From Echinococcus granulosus (taxonomy: Eukaryota > Platyhelminthes > Cestoda > Cyclophyllidea > Taeniidae), in the NCBI RefSeq assembly GCF_000524195.1, contig NW_020170386.1, positions 768,105 to 832,104 on the forward strand: a stretch of 64,000 nucleotides of DNA, given 5' to 3'. Below, piece after piece: positions 27,701-38,899 of the stretch. How positions within the stretch are numbered: the stretch's first letter is position 1; each line of letters begins with the position of its first letter. The notes beneath the pieces are model-generated. The model saw only the letters and a list, made by a program, of their open reading frames with translations. It did not search any database and was not told the origin of the DNA. Position numbers and translations under genes: made by a program.

Positions 27701-30700
27701 CTCGGATTGTGCCCACTAATTTGCTTGTGCCTTCCACCTGGGTGCGAGGAGCGAGAGAAGGGAAGAGGTGAAACGGCTCATAGGTGTGGAGACTGAATAT
27801 GAACGCACATACGCTTGTGCGTCAAGTGCTAAACTAAGAGCGAATGGATAAGTCAACCAAGTCCTCGATTTTCGCATACCGATGAAGCACGCGAATCAGG
27901 TAAATACCGCATTGCCGTTACTATGTGACAGATTTGTACTGATAATGTTAAAATTCAACAATGGGAGAGGAGTTGGACAGCTATCCATACGCACGATTCG
28001 CAGACATCTAATGGGCATGTTTAGAGGATAAACGAGCTCAAATAGGAATGCAGCAAAGAAACAGAAATGAAATTAACCAAATGCTTTAAAGCAAAAAGCT
28101 CTCGATATCAATGATTTATGCATACAGATTCGACCAAAAGGAATCATTTTGAGAGAGACACACAAATGTACAAAATGGAACTCTATTCGTATGGTGTACA
28201 TGTTATGTGTCAGGCAATCTGTAGAATTGACGCAAAAACAATGAGAGTTTCAAAACAAATAGAGTTAAAGTGGACTGGAAACAAGGATTCATTTGAAATC
28301 AGACAGATCACACAAAGCCTTTAGAAAGCAGTGAGTAGGGATTAACTTTAGTCCTCTCTTTCAGTTATGGTTCATAACTGTACAAAGAGTTTTAAGCAAA
28401 ATTTAAAGAGCATCCGCGAATTAAACGCAGCTGTAGTAGCAGCCAGTAGGAGGAGTACTGATCGCCTCTCTCTCAACACTTGAAGCTCTATTAACGCAAT
28501 GTGATTGTGCACAATGAGCCGGCACGGCAGTCAGATATGAAGCAACGCCTAGTGCCGCTTCGACGGTACGAAATCAAAAGGTAAATATAAAATATATTAT
28601 GCACACTGAAGGTCATTTTACAATAATGGTAACACAAAACACGCCTTTTGCTTCTCAGTGGTAAAAGAAACAAATTTAGGTACCAAGTGCAGTAATCACC
28701 AACAGGACTGTACGTTCAAAAGTAACTAAAGTAAGGAAAACACTTTAAATAAACAGCAGAAATGAAGAGGAGCCGAAAACTAAAAACAAGGGCAATTTTC
28801 AAAAAGTAAAAGAAACTTTCTGGAGAGCTCTTTGATGATGAAGAAAGCTATGCCAGAATGGTAGGCTTTTAGTGGTTGGCAATCCCTGGGCGAATTCATC
28901 TAAGATTCGCTGATTGCTTATTTTGACAATACAGCTCGCTAAAAAGACATAGGAGTGCGTCATTCCCGAATTACAAAAAACTTTCAAGCTATAGCGATTT
29001 CAAAACTTTTTAAAGCTCTTACCTACCGCTGCTGGATGCCACTTATTTGGACTTCAGTAAACGCCTTACATACCCTCAAATGAAGAATTACCGGTTTTAC
29101 TAATGAACCTACTGGTAAACCCGGGTAATTTGAGGAAATCACCTAAATGGCGAACTGCAGGAATGTTATCAACTCATATTTGAATCTTGTATTGGAATCC
29201 TGGCACAAGATATTTGTGGATAAACTTGGTTAAGGATAGTGCTTTTGAATCCATAATGAATGCAGTTACTAAATAAACACCAGAACGCTGTTACAAAATC
29301 GTTTTATGTCTAGAGCAGCCAAGTCATCATTAATTCTTGTTGTAAAAGAATACTGAAAAATCTACAAACATAGAACTAAAAAGAATAGTTTTAATTGTAC
29401 CATCCCTTTAATACACGACTATCCGTGTAGCTATGGTGAGCACGTTCCAAAGACTGCGAAAATAGCTAACCGTAAGCCAAATCGCTTTCCACCACCAAGG
29501 GCATGTAAGTGGTTCCATTAGCCCAAGGGACTGGCGGCAATTCAAAGTTTTGCGCCACTACACAGGAGGACCACAAACGCAAGCTTTCCATGTCTATCCG
29601 GTCTCATTACCAGATCACACGCACCAATCGTACAAATCTGTCGCGTTCCAGGGATGAACCAGAATGTAGGCAGAGGTTCTACAACAAAACTAAGGAGGCA
29701 CTACGATTTGCACAAATCGTTCCAATTTTGAACGACCACCATATCTGTTTTTAAATTTAATTGAGTTCCTGTAATCAAGTACACAGGACCACTAACAGAG
29801 CTGGTACGTGAAGATGAGACTGCCACAAGTTCGATCCGGCTCGACTATTCCACCCACCACTTGGCAAACAGTGAAAGCAAATTCATGTAGGTCGTGAAGT
29901 TACAACTAATTCCTTAAAAAGTATGTTTGGAGGTTCTATTACTAAATTACTTGAAGTAAAAACAGCGGATTGCGACCTTTAATGGTAGGATGCTACATAC
30001 TAACTTATTCTTTCAAAAAACTAGGTCGGGTTCGCGTAAGAAGAGTATTCTGATATACTTATTATTACAATTTTGAGTAATAATAATAATACTGTGGTTT
30101 ATATGCGAATTCGATTTTTTGTGCAGTTTTGTGTGATGAGTAGACTACCTGAATTCTGACGTGACCAGACGGGCTACTTCAAGGCACCCTAAAAGCTACT
30201 AGTTTCACTGAAGCGACTTCACATGCGGCTATAATCTCAGTTGAATCACTCAAAGACCCTGTATAAAGGTGGTAGAAGTAATTGCGGTGTCACTTTCCTC
30301 TAAGACTGTGTCTTATAGTTCACCTTCAAAAGTTTGATAGACATTTCCCTATCCATATCAACTTGCGATTTTTTCGCTGTAATTCTCTCAGATGATAAGT
30401 TACTACCATAGATTCATTTAAAAGGGACTTGTAAATGAGAATAGTCAAGTGTAAAACTATAGTATAAATTGTACCGACTTGCCATACTCAAACAAAGCAG
30501 CCTCACCCTGGTTCTCAAGCAGTTCAGAAAGGTGGTTATCTACGGTAGCGTAATTAAACTTAAGAACACCCGATTGGAAGTCGCCTTTGAATCCAACAGA
30601 ATAAACACTGATGCAAGGGAGCCAAAAAAACTTAAGTTTAAAGCGCCTGAGAAAACAGAGTAAGCCTGTATTCCTTTGGTGCCAAGCAAATAACAATTCG

Positions 30701-33700
30701 GCACCGATGCTTCTTCATCAGCTTTCGATATCGAACCCCTCATGAAAGGCACTATTCGAGAACTGCCATTGTTTTTTAGTTTGGTGTTTTGATAAAGCAT
30801 TTATAGCAACTTGCTATAAACTAAGCATTTGAAACCATCCAAACGTGCATTAATGTTATGGCACATGAAAACTTGACAGAAAAAAGAGTTAAACTAATAA
30901 CCTCAAAAACCATGCTCCACTTCGATTGTAAAAAATAATTATTGATAAACTACACATTCGAAAGCCATTAGTTTCACAAAAATTCACCAGATTCATTCGT
31001 AGCCCAAGCGGGTTTGTGTTGAAGATATTGGCAATGTTGACGACTTCCTGTTGTGTAAGGGCTGCCAGTGATTCTGCCCGTCGGAAGGCATAGCAGGGGT
31101 GTGAAGAGGTAACGTTCTTCACACTCAGTCGCATCCAAGCGATAAAGTCGGAGTCGAGAGTGCTGAAGGCGTAGGTGCTCTCCTCCTCATCCTCACTGTC
31201 GCCCTCAAAGGACAGACTACCCTCCCCTCCCTCCGCGTCATTCACACTGTTCAGCGAGGCTGAGCACCGACACAGCGTCGGCAGCGCTCGGCAGTAGGGG
31301 CATACGAAAAGCTGGCGAACAACGCTCCCAGTGCCCTCGTTTTTATTGATGCTGGCACTGCTGAAACTGTTACTATTGTTCCACGGTGCCGGCGGCGGAA
31401 GCATACTAAGACTGGGTGTAGGAAAGCTGCCGTCAGGTCTCACTGTTTCCAGAGTCGTGGAGCTATCATCACCAGCTAAGGGGGGAGGTAGTGATGATAG
31501 TGGTGGTGTCGAGGGCTGGGACGTAGGCGTGTTGCATTGCCCGGGTCGAACAGTAGAGAGGGAGGAGGTAAATGAGGTGGAAGTACCACTACTTGTGTTA
31601 GTGCCGGTGGCAGCGGAGGCGGTTACTCGAAGGCTTTTATTCTGCTCCTCCGCATTCGGCGTGGAGGCTTCCGGTGTGGCGGAGGTGGTGGCAAAGAAGA
31701 CGTTGGCACTTTGGCGAATGTCTGCTGGACAGCCGCGCGATGGAACACGATTAACGGCTCCTGGGGGCACTGAGGGACTTTGTAGACGCAGGGGGGGACA
31801 CTGTGGGGAGCCCGGTCGAACCGCGTGGATTATGGGCTACAGTGAACACACCAAATCGCAAAGGCAACGCTATAGACATTTACGTGGAATTTAACACGCT
31901 TTTTGTAAGAGTATTTAGGCAATATCCAAGACGTACGGAGGGAGATTACTAGGATGCATTTGAGCAGTTAAAAATGTGTGGAACATTTTCCGCATATCAC
32001 CTCTAAAGGGCAAATGCGGTGTTTGGGTCTCCGTATGCCAATGGGAAGGATGAGAAACTAGTTGATCTTCGTGTTGTGGACATACTACACATTCAGCCCT
32101 CGAGTGATGCACATTGCTCGGAATATACATTTGAACCTAGGTGTATTCGCAACATATATTCACATATGTAATGAGATCCAATGCTTTATCCCATCCCCTT
32201 CCTTCTCCTCCAGAATCGTGCGCACGGGTGGGACAATATCACAGATTGTTTATTGACGTTTCATACCTAAAAATTTAACTAATATTTTTACACCAGTGGT
32301 TCCACGTCAAACTTCCCTGACATGTAAGCACTAAAGAAAGGTGCAAACCGGATCCAATATTGGTTTCACTACTGCAGGAATAAGTCTTGGCATTTAAGCT
32401 TCACGTACCGAGAGATTCCGACTCTTAGAATTGGAAGAAAGTCCAGATTGGCTCACGATGGCACCTGAAAATAGATAACGATATAGCCAGAAAACTTAAA
32501 TTTTACAAAGGTATCTTAACTCATGTGTATATTGCGCACTTTTGTCCTGCATGGGTCTGATAAAACCAGAAAAGAAGAGTAAGGTACAACTTGGGCAGTA
32601 TCACACCACTGGGGGCCGAAATCGGACAGTATGGATGATACAAATTTCCAGAAACAAGTTACAACGGCTCTCTCAATGACTAGCACTAATGTACGAAAAA
32701 TGTACGGGAAGAGGAAGTATGAGCCATTGCTGCAGTTCATTCTAGTAAGTCTTAATCGCAGTAATGATTTATTGCAAAGTAAGAAGTGTTCATTTATAAG
32801 AAAGAATTGGTTTTTCGTTCTTACAAAGTAGTTGAGCAAAGCACCGAATGTTTTGTGATCTGGTGCAACGCATGAGGTGCACCATGTGAGGAAAGAAACC
32901 ATTAAAGAAGCAAAGCGAGGGCTAGCCTTTTTGAGGAACGGAGCTAACTTTATCCCTTCGGGTATTTTTTTAGCATCGCCGAAGGGGGGGGGGAGAATTG
33001 ATTGCTAAGCTACCTTGGCAGAGGATAGCGTCTGAAGCAGTTGCGCATAAATACAGGACATTGAGAGTTCATGGACCATCCCGATGAATGCCTTCACTTG
33101 TTTACGAGACATTTACTTCAAACCCAAAGTCCCCGCAATCATAGCTAAGTGGTTTTTACCAAAAAAGGGCCGCATGCATTATCCACAAAATCAACCACTT
33201 TGGTTTATTGCGGTAAAAGGTAATGAATCGACCAAATGTACACCTAATATAGGAGACTCCGTCGGACAGGAATGCAACCAAGCTCAAGTTAACTTTTTTT
33301 ATCAGAAAAGGGAATCCGTAGTGGTCAGCAGCCCTCAAGATGATAAAGTAATAACATAATAAATATGTTTAGGTGTGTTCAAAAAAGTTTGTTGTTAACT
33401 TTCAATTAAATGCAAATTCAATCGAACAAAACCACACTCACCTCTTCTGCTATGTGATGCGTCAATTATGGCAAGCAGTGATCCCCGGCAAGTCATTTTT
33501 TGCCGGTGGGGATGAGAAACAACCACAGATTAAAGAGAATTCAATTTAGGTAGGGAGTTTCTAACACATACAAACGACCCACTTTTTTGCCCTAAGGGGC
33601 AAGCGCTTGTTGCGAACCCCACAGAATCGACCTAAACGATGCATGAGTCATTTGACGCATGACTAACCCCATCGCGTCACTCCTCTGCCAGTCCCCTTCC

Positions 33701-36240
33701 TCATCGGGGCCAGCTTCGGCAATTCAGTTGAATTGCATTCCCCATCTGCGACGGAAGCAGCAACAAATATCGGTTACACAGGTGGATGAATTGCCTCCCT
33801 CGAGGGTAAATCAGAGAATTAATTAATTAGGGTAATTGAGAAAGGCAATCACTTCTGTGGTTCAAATAAATTGAGACAGGGTGTGACCCGGAGAAATACC
33901 GGCGCTTAAACCAAGCACGAAAACAGTCAGAGCAAATTAAGCAGTATAGTTTCACAATCGCATGCCGCAGAGCAAAGATCGTTAATAACCTATAGATTGT
34001 AAAATGAAAGATTTCATGTTGTTTTTACAGTTTAAAGAAGATCCCAAACAGGAGCCATTTCGATTACTGCAACATTTCAGCATTCGTGTCGCAGGAACAG
34101 GAGACAATTTTGGTGGTAAAGCGGAAGAATAACTAGTGAGGTGGCTTTTCTTCCAGAATGCTATGCAAATCTGTACTTCATTCCCATCACTAGGAGAAAA
34201 TGAGGACAAATTGCATTAAGATGTGAACTGTAAGGGCTGGGGAAAATCGTCCAAGCAGTCCTAATCCAGGATGATTTAATGAGGGGGCACTGGTTTGCTC
34301 CTCCCCACACCTAAAACGGAATAACGACTGGAAATCTTCCCAATTTCTCAAAGAGGAATTTTCGTGCGTAAACACTGAGGGGCTAACCGAATTATTGCGA
34401 ATATACCCGGCAGTAAACGAAAATTTCACCAAAAAAGGTGCTATTATGCAAGTAGTTTTTAACCCTAGTTCATACGTATAACGATCGCATTCCACAAAAC
34501 TATGTATTCTTGTTGCGGTGCGAGGAACAGAGTGGTGAATGCTTTCAACGTGATGTCGTTAAAGTAAGAACGAATAAATGCATTCAAGTGAATTATTCTA
34601 TTCTCGGTAAACATGACTGGCCAGTCTCTTATTGACACTCTATCACCCAATGTTTCATCAAACAAAGTCTAAAATAAGCTTTTTTAAAATTCTGACAAAA
34701 TATCAACAGCGTAGCTGCGCACGACCTCACGTGCTCTCTGCTTGCAAGACATATTGAATTTGCTCCACTTTGTTTTAATGGGAAAGTAGTTGATGACATA
34801 TTTTCACTCATTTAATAATCACGAAACCTATTAAACCAACAAGTTGATAAATACAAAAATGAGACATCTACCAGGTCGAAGACAGGCCGGGCGGTTAAAG
34901 TGTCCGATTCTGGGGGGTCCGACAGCATGGGAGGCGTTGGAAGACGAGGACGAAGAGCAGGCCGAGGACATGGTGGAAGAGGAGTTCGTGACCGAGGGAG
35001 ACCCCGAGGAGTTGTCATCGGGTGTCTGGGCCATGCTCTTTGCCAGAGTTCCCAAATCGATGCACCACGAGAGTGGCCGTTGCCCGCTGGAGATCTGGTA
35101 TGAAAAAATCTGTTCCTCATAGAGCTTCAGACTATCCGTCATCACTCGAGTGTTGGAACGCGAGCTGGCCTTTGTGCAAGGCAGCTGGATGCGTGAGTAG
35201 TGCCGCCCAATCACTGGTCGCGTCGCCAGCCTCTTGGTTGGAATGGCCTCCCTAGGAAGGAAGTGTGGACCTTGGTTGGACGGGGATGTAGACTCTGGTC
35301 CACCGCCAGGCATGACTATGTTAACGGCTGAGCGTTCTAGCGATGGTGAGGACGTGGAATCGTGTAGTTTCGCGGATTGCGTGAAGGATGGATGCTTGGC
35401 TGGAGAATTGGAGCCCTTATTGCTGGCTAGCATACCAATGGCGCCATTCCGCGGGGCGGCTGCAGGGTGTGCGGGTGGGAGTTTGGCGTTCGGGTTACTA
35501 ATCGCGAAGTTATCGATCGAAGCTACGCTACGGAGACGCGGTAGTGGGTCTTCTGAGGGCTTGGATACAGGAACGTGAAAGTAGATATCGCTCTCCTCTG
35601 AGTAACCGGGTAGGGCTGTCTCAAAACTTGCGTGTCTTGCAAGAAGTGGCCTTGGGCTGGGAGAACTTGACCTGTAAGAGTCTGGTGACTCGCAGCGACG
35701 AAGTGTCTTGAAACTCTTTGACCGGGTTACACACGCATGCCTAGGTGTGTTGATGAGGAGGGTGGAAGAAAAGTTGCCAGAGGAATGCCTGCTTTCCTGG
35801 GCTTGGTTTTGGCCTACATTAAAGATCCCAGCCGCTGTGCGAAGTAGGAGCGACCGTGGATGCAGCGGTGGCAACTGTTTTGTAGCCGCCATTTCAAGGT
35901 CGCGTGCGCACGTAACTAGTACGGCTGAGTCAGGAGCTTGCAAACCAATCGTCTGCCGCGCGTCTTCCAATTGGTCCTCACTGATTGGTGCATATTGACT
36001 TGCTGTTGCCACTGAATGTCTACGTAGCGTAATAGCGGCAGTCCCGTTACTGCCCTCATAGTGCACGACGGCGCTATTTCCGCAGTAGTTCGCCCGTCTT
36101 ATTGGCGGCGACTCTGAGCGACCTCGCAGGGTGATTCTCACCTCTGCTTTCGCGATCAGCTGCCTTTGCGGTAGCACGAACTGACTGCCTATTGGCGGCA
36201 ACGGCTTCGTTTCACGGCTGTCCAGTTGCATAAGGAGCAT
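21764..36240 (-). CDS. RASSF: RASSF1/5-type Ras-association and SARAH domain protein
   Basis: Six exons are proposed: 36240-34872, 31769-30988, 27737-27553, 24135-24029, 23522-23380 and 22045-21764 (stop TGA). All phases agree, giving 955 residues. Residues 1-717 are Ser/Pro/Thr-rich. Residues 694-717 (LTQQEVVNIANIF and on) match the linker just before the RA domain of RASSF1/5. The RA domain spans about 728-850 and includes TIRVYINLIKPV, FFLPRGG, STSAQEVIQCLLDRF, SKFALYEH and RKLPPSERPL. SARAH spans about 863-912 (FTPAELMNFLRILEKEEAEY), followed by a Pro-rich tail of about 43 residues. In other animals RASSF1/5 bind Ras/Rap GTPases through RA and MST/Hippo kinases through SARAH. No C1 zinc finger is visible. 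Exons 2-6 are secure. Linking the 36-kb exon rests on phase, strand and a donor-like end, and it could be a separate gene. Confidence 0.82.
23122..23140. repeat. Perfect hairpin, 8-bp stem, 3-nt loop
   Basis: CCATCGCG and CGCGATGG flank GTT in the last intron of the RASSF gene, between exons at 23380 and 22045. The stem is GC-rich and contains the NruI-like core TCGCGA in interrupted form. Function is unknown. Confidence 0.65.
24136..27552 (-). other. RASSF intron 3, no internal gene seen
   Basis: This 3.4-kb intron splits the RA domain. The donor is CCAG|GTCAGT and the acceptor TTTTAG|C, and the junction codon is AGC. ORFs of 60-90 codons inside it on either strand show no domain and are read as chance. 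Larger introns of the same gene at 27.7-31.0 kb and 31.8-34.9 kb are likewise empty of recognisable genes. Confidence 0.6.
30059..30091. repeat. TTA/TAA triplet repeats in inverted arrangement
   Basis: A (TTA)3 run is followed 10 bases later by (TAA)4 plus TA, so the two can pair as an AT-only hairpin. It lies in RASSF intron 2 (27738-30987). Confidence 0.6.
32954..32986. repeat. Inverted repeat abutting a run of ten G
   Basis: CCCTTCGG (32954-32961) pairs with CCGAAGGG (32979-32986) around a 17-base loop. The right arm runs into G(10) at 32984-32993. It is intronic in the proposed RASSF gene. G runs like this are also common sequencing or assembly trouble spots. Confidence 0.5.
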
Positions 36241-38635
36241 TTTGATGCTTTAAAGGTGAGCTCACTAAGCTCGCTAGTGTGGGTATGTGTGCGAGTGTGT
36301 GTGCAAGAGAGGGGCTATAGTACGCCCTCTCAGGTAGAAGGCAAATTCGTCCTACACGCCCAACATGCTGTTGCTTTTGTCGAATCAGATTGATCGCGAC
36401 AGGCGCGAGCCAATTAGAAAACAGCAATCCCGCGTTGTGTTTGGGGCGGTTGGGATCACCTAGCGCCCTAACTATAGTTTATCCACTTTACCACTACACA
36501 AGTGCCGTTTGAGCCGATAGACACTATCCATAACAGGGTAGAAGTTAGTTAAGTTTAGAAGTATCAGTTAATTAGTCGGCATTCGACTAAAAACCCAAAG
36601 TTAAACACTTACATGGGAATTTTACAGCCCTTACAATCTTTTCAAGTCATTTAAGTATCCTTGGCGAGTGAGGGGGTGTGAAAAAAGGGGGCTAATCAGA
36701 TGTCTTCTTTCACAGAGTAGGGCTTCGAGTAAAAGGCCCCGATCGCGGTTTTTAGTAGCATCCACGCGGGATATTGGAAACTTTTCCCAGATGAATGCAC
36801 AAATGTGAAACCGTTAGGTGATCAAGGACATGTAGGCTTGGGGTGAAGCAATATGCCTTAAGTCAGGTTGTGAAGTAAGGTTCTCTTGCATGGAAATGCT
36901 AGTTTTATTTAGGGCATTGTAGGTAGTCAAAATTGACCATGCAAAATCCCCAATACTTCAAATAGCGTTGGATGTGGTAGGAAGTAAGGGAGGTTGTACA
37001 TTGAGATTCCGTTTCCCCTTTTGGATGCGCGCTCGGTGCGAAGATATCGAAACCTTTACTTGAGCATTAAACACTTGTATGGAAAGTATTTCATTGTTTT
37101 CTTGCACACTGCTTCCCCAAATTCAATGCGACGGTAACAGTTTGATAAAGATTGTCCAGTTCGCCAGTTGTAGGCGGAAATATTTGCTTTTGAGTTTCCT
37201 TTACCGACGATGGAAGCTGACCAAATTAGACACCGACCACTTTTCTGTACAGAATAAATTTCGTGAGGACTGTAGCAGAAATGAAAGCAAAGTTCTGATG
37301 AAATGAAATCCAACACATTCGTTTAATATTGGTCTGCACAAAAATACTCCTCCGATTGCTGAAGTCAACTGTCTACCAGTTTCTAACTCTTACCTCCTGT
37401 GTAACTCGAAACTTGCCATTTCTAAATAAGTGTACATTACAGTCGCAGAAGCAGCAGTGAACAATCGGACGGGTTGCAGACGAATGCATTTTTGTTTGAC
37501 AGAGTCATTGGGCTTTACTTTAGTGTTGTGCTGCCAAAATAAACAACTGTGATTTAATGACAGCCTTTGTCCTTTTGGACTATCTTTCTCAGTATTGTTT
37601 TCAATGAATTTTTCAACGCCGGCCGACAGCTAGCATAGTGAGATACATATTAAATGTATGCATAACTGATCAGACTTCCTCATTTACCATGTTCTCATAT
37701 AAATCCAAATCACCTCTCTTTTAGAATTGGTACAGCAGGCAACTTTTACTCCCCCTTCAAATAGCACAGTCAGCAGTTTGTTAAGCAAGTGAGGCCATCA
37801 ATTCTTTTGGCACTACTATTAGGTATAATGTGTGGATCAGCCTCAAGCGCTTCCACCTTTACCCTCAGCATGAAAGGCATTCTAGCTCAAAAAAGTTGAC
37901 CTCTAAAATGACTTGGGAGATTCATAGAATTTCCCACAAAGTGAATGGTGGGTCAACCCTCACTACATTTACCACGGTTGCATTACATTGTTAATATGGA
38001 AACAGAAATCGACAAAAGGGTTCCAGGCGGTTACATCAGTTTTGCACTCTACCAGCGATAATGATCATAGGAAATCAGCAGTTGTTTAGAGGTTTATCAA
38101 CAATCCGTCCGACCTCAGCACAAGAAACATGGTAGGGTAACAGGCATGATTTATGGAACGCACCTCACTTAAATCCGTGCAAAGAGCATATAGATCAAGC
38201 AAAAGTTAATAAAATTAATATAAACGGCTTTCTAGATTACTGTTAGCTTTCGAACGCATTTATTCTTCCTTTGCTCTGATGTGAAAAATAACCGCAAGAT
38301 ACTGCGTACATGTGCTATTATTTACTGAAGTTTCTTTAAGTTGTCAAGCAATAAACGGCGAATACTTGACATTCGACGTTTGCTGCGCAAGGTGACTTCG
38401 TTGTTTCCCCATTTTACGGCATTTAGGCAAAAAGTTATGATACAGTCAGCGATGTTTGTACGGGCAAGCGCATAACTAAAACACTATGAAATGCGTCCTA
38501 TGAATCTTGAGTCCCAAATCCGGCAATGATTCTCTTACAAATGCAGGAGAAAGAGTTTCTAACAGGAAACTTTCCCGTGTTACGTAATGCCATGGAAGCA
38601 CTAAAGAAAAAGAGCTCCTTCCGTATTCTTCCGCT
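36241..38635. other. Intergenic, 5' flank of RASSF; nothing else recognised
   Basis: Immediately upstream of the RASSF ATG lies a short GT-rich patch (36.27-36.31 kb) and a CCAAT motif at 36411-36415, both compatible with a promoter. An in-frame TAA lies 9 bases before the ATG codon, supporting that start. Beyond 36.5 kb I see no gene. Confidence 0.45.
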
Positions 38636-38637
38636 TT

Positions 38638-38643
38638 TTTAAT
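38638..38643 (-). terminator. ATTAAA poly(A) signal after the 66-codon ORF
   Basis: TTTAAT on the plus strand reads ATTAAA on the minus strand, about 21 nt past the TAG stop at 38664-38666. It is the commonest variant poly(A) hexamer, but it is only suggestive in AT-rich DNA. Confidence 0.3.
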
Positions 38644-38663
38644 CACAATGGCTTAGACCTAAA

Positions 38664-38864
38664 CTAAGCACCCTTTGTCTCAGCAGATAGATTATTCCAA
38701 AGTACTCCAGAGTGTCGGTATTGTCCATCAAAGAGATCAATTGAATGAGCTTTTCCCTCCATAGAATAGATTGCTAAGTAAATGCAATTCTGGTCGCAAT
38801 TATTAATTATTTTCCAAATATGATTCATAAACGCATTTAGGGTATCTTTGGGAGAGGAAGACAT
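38664..38864 (-). CDS. Small uncharacterised ORF, 66 residues
   Basis: I do not recognise this protein. It begins MSSSPKDTLNAFMNHIWK and ends LWNNLSAETKGA, with no signal peptide, membrane segment or zinc motif. Composition is balanced and soluble-looking, unlike the low-complexity chance ORFs nearby. An in-frame TAA lies 15 bases before the ATG, so the start is bounded. A TATAAAA element lies about 50 bases upstream of the ATG, and an ATTAAA hexamer lies 21 nt past the stop, making a compact transcription-unit-like arrangement. It could equally be one exon of a longer gene, a decayed gene fragment, or chance. Confidence 0.33.
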   Translation of the reverse strand: MSSSPKDTLNAFMNHIWKIINNCDQNCIYLAIYSMEGKAHSIDLFDGQYRHSGVLWNNLSAETKGA

Positions 38865-38899
38865 TGCAAGTGAATAATATATTTAATAATCAACATTGC

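Noticed and set aside
31331..31894. 187-codon plus-strand ORF
   Set aside because: It lies exactly antisense to RASSF exon 2. Its Gly/Val/Glu-rich sequence is the mirror of the Ser/Pro-rich codons on the real strand.
32516..32902. 128-codon minus-strand ORF in the first RASSF intron
   Set aside because: Phe/Cys/Ser/Leu-rich, as expected from T-rich intron DNA. It is not in phase with the flanking exons and shows no domain.
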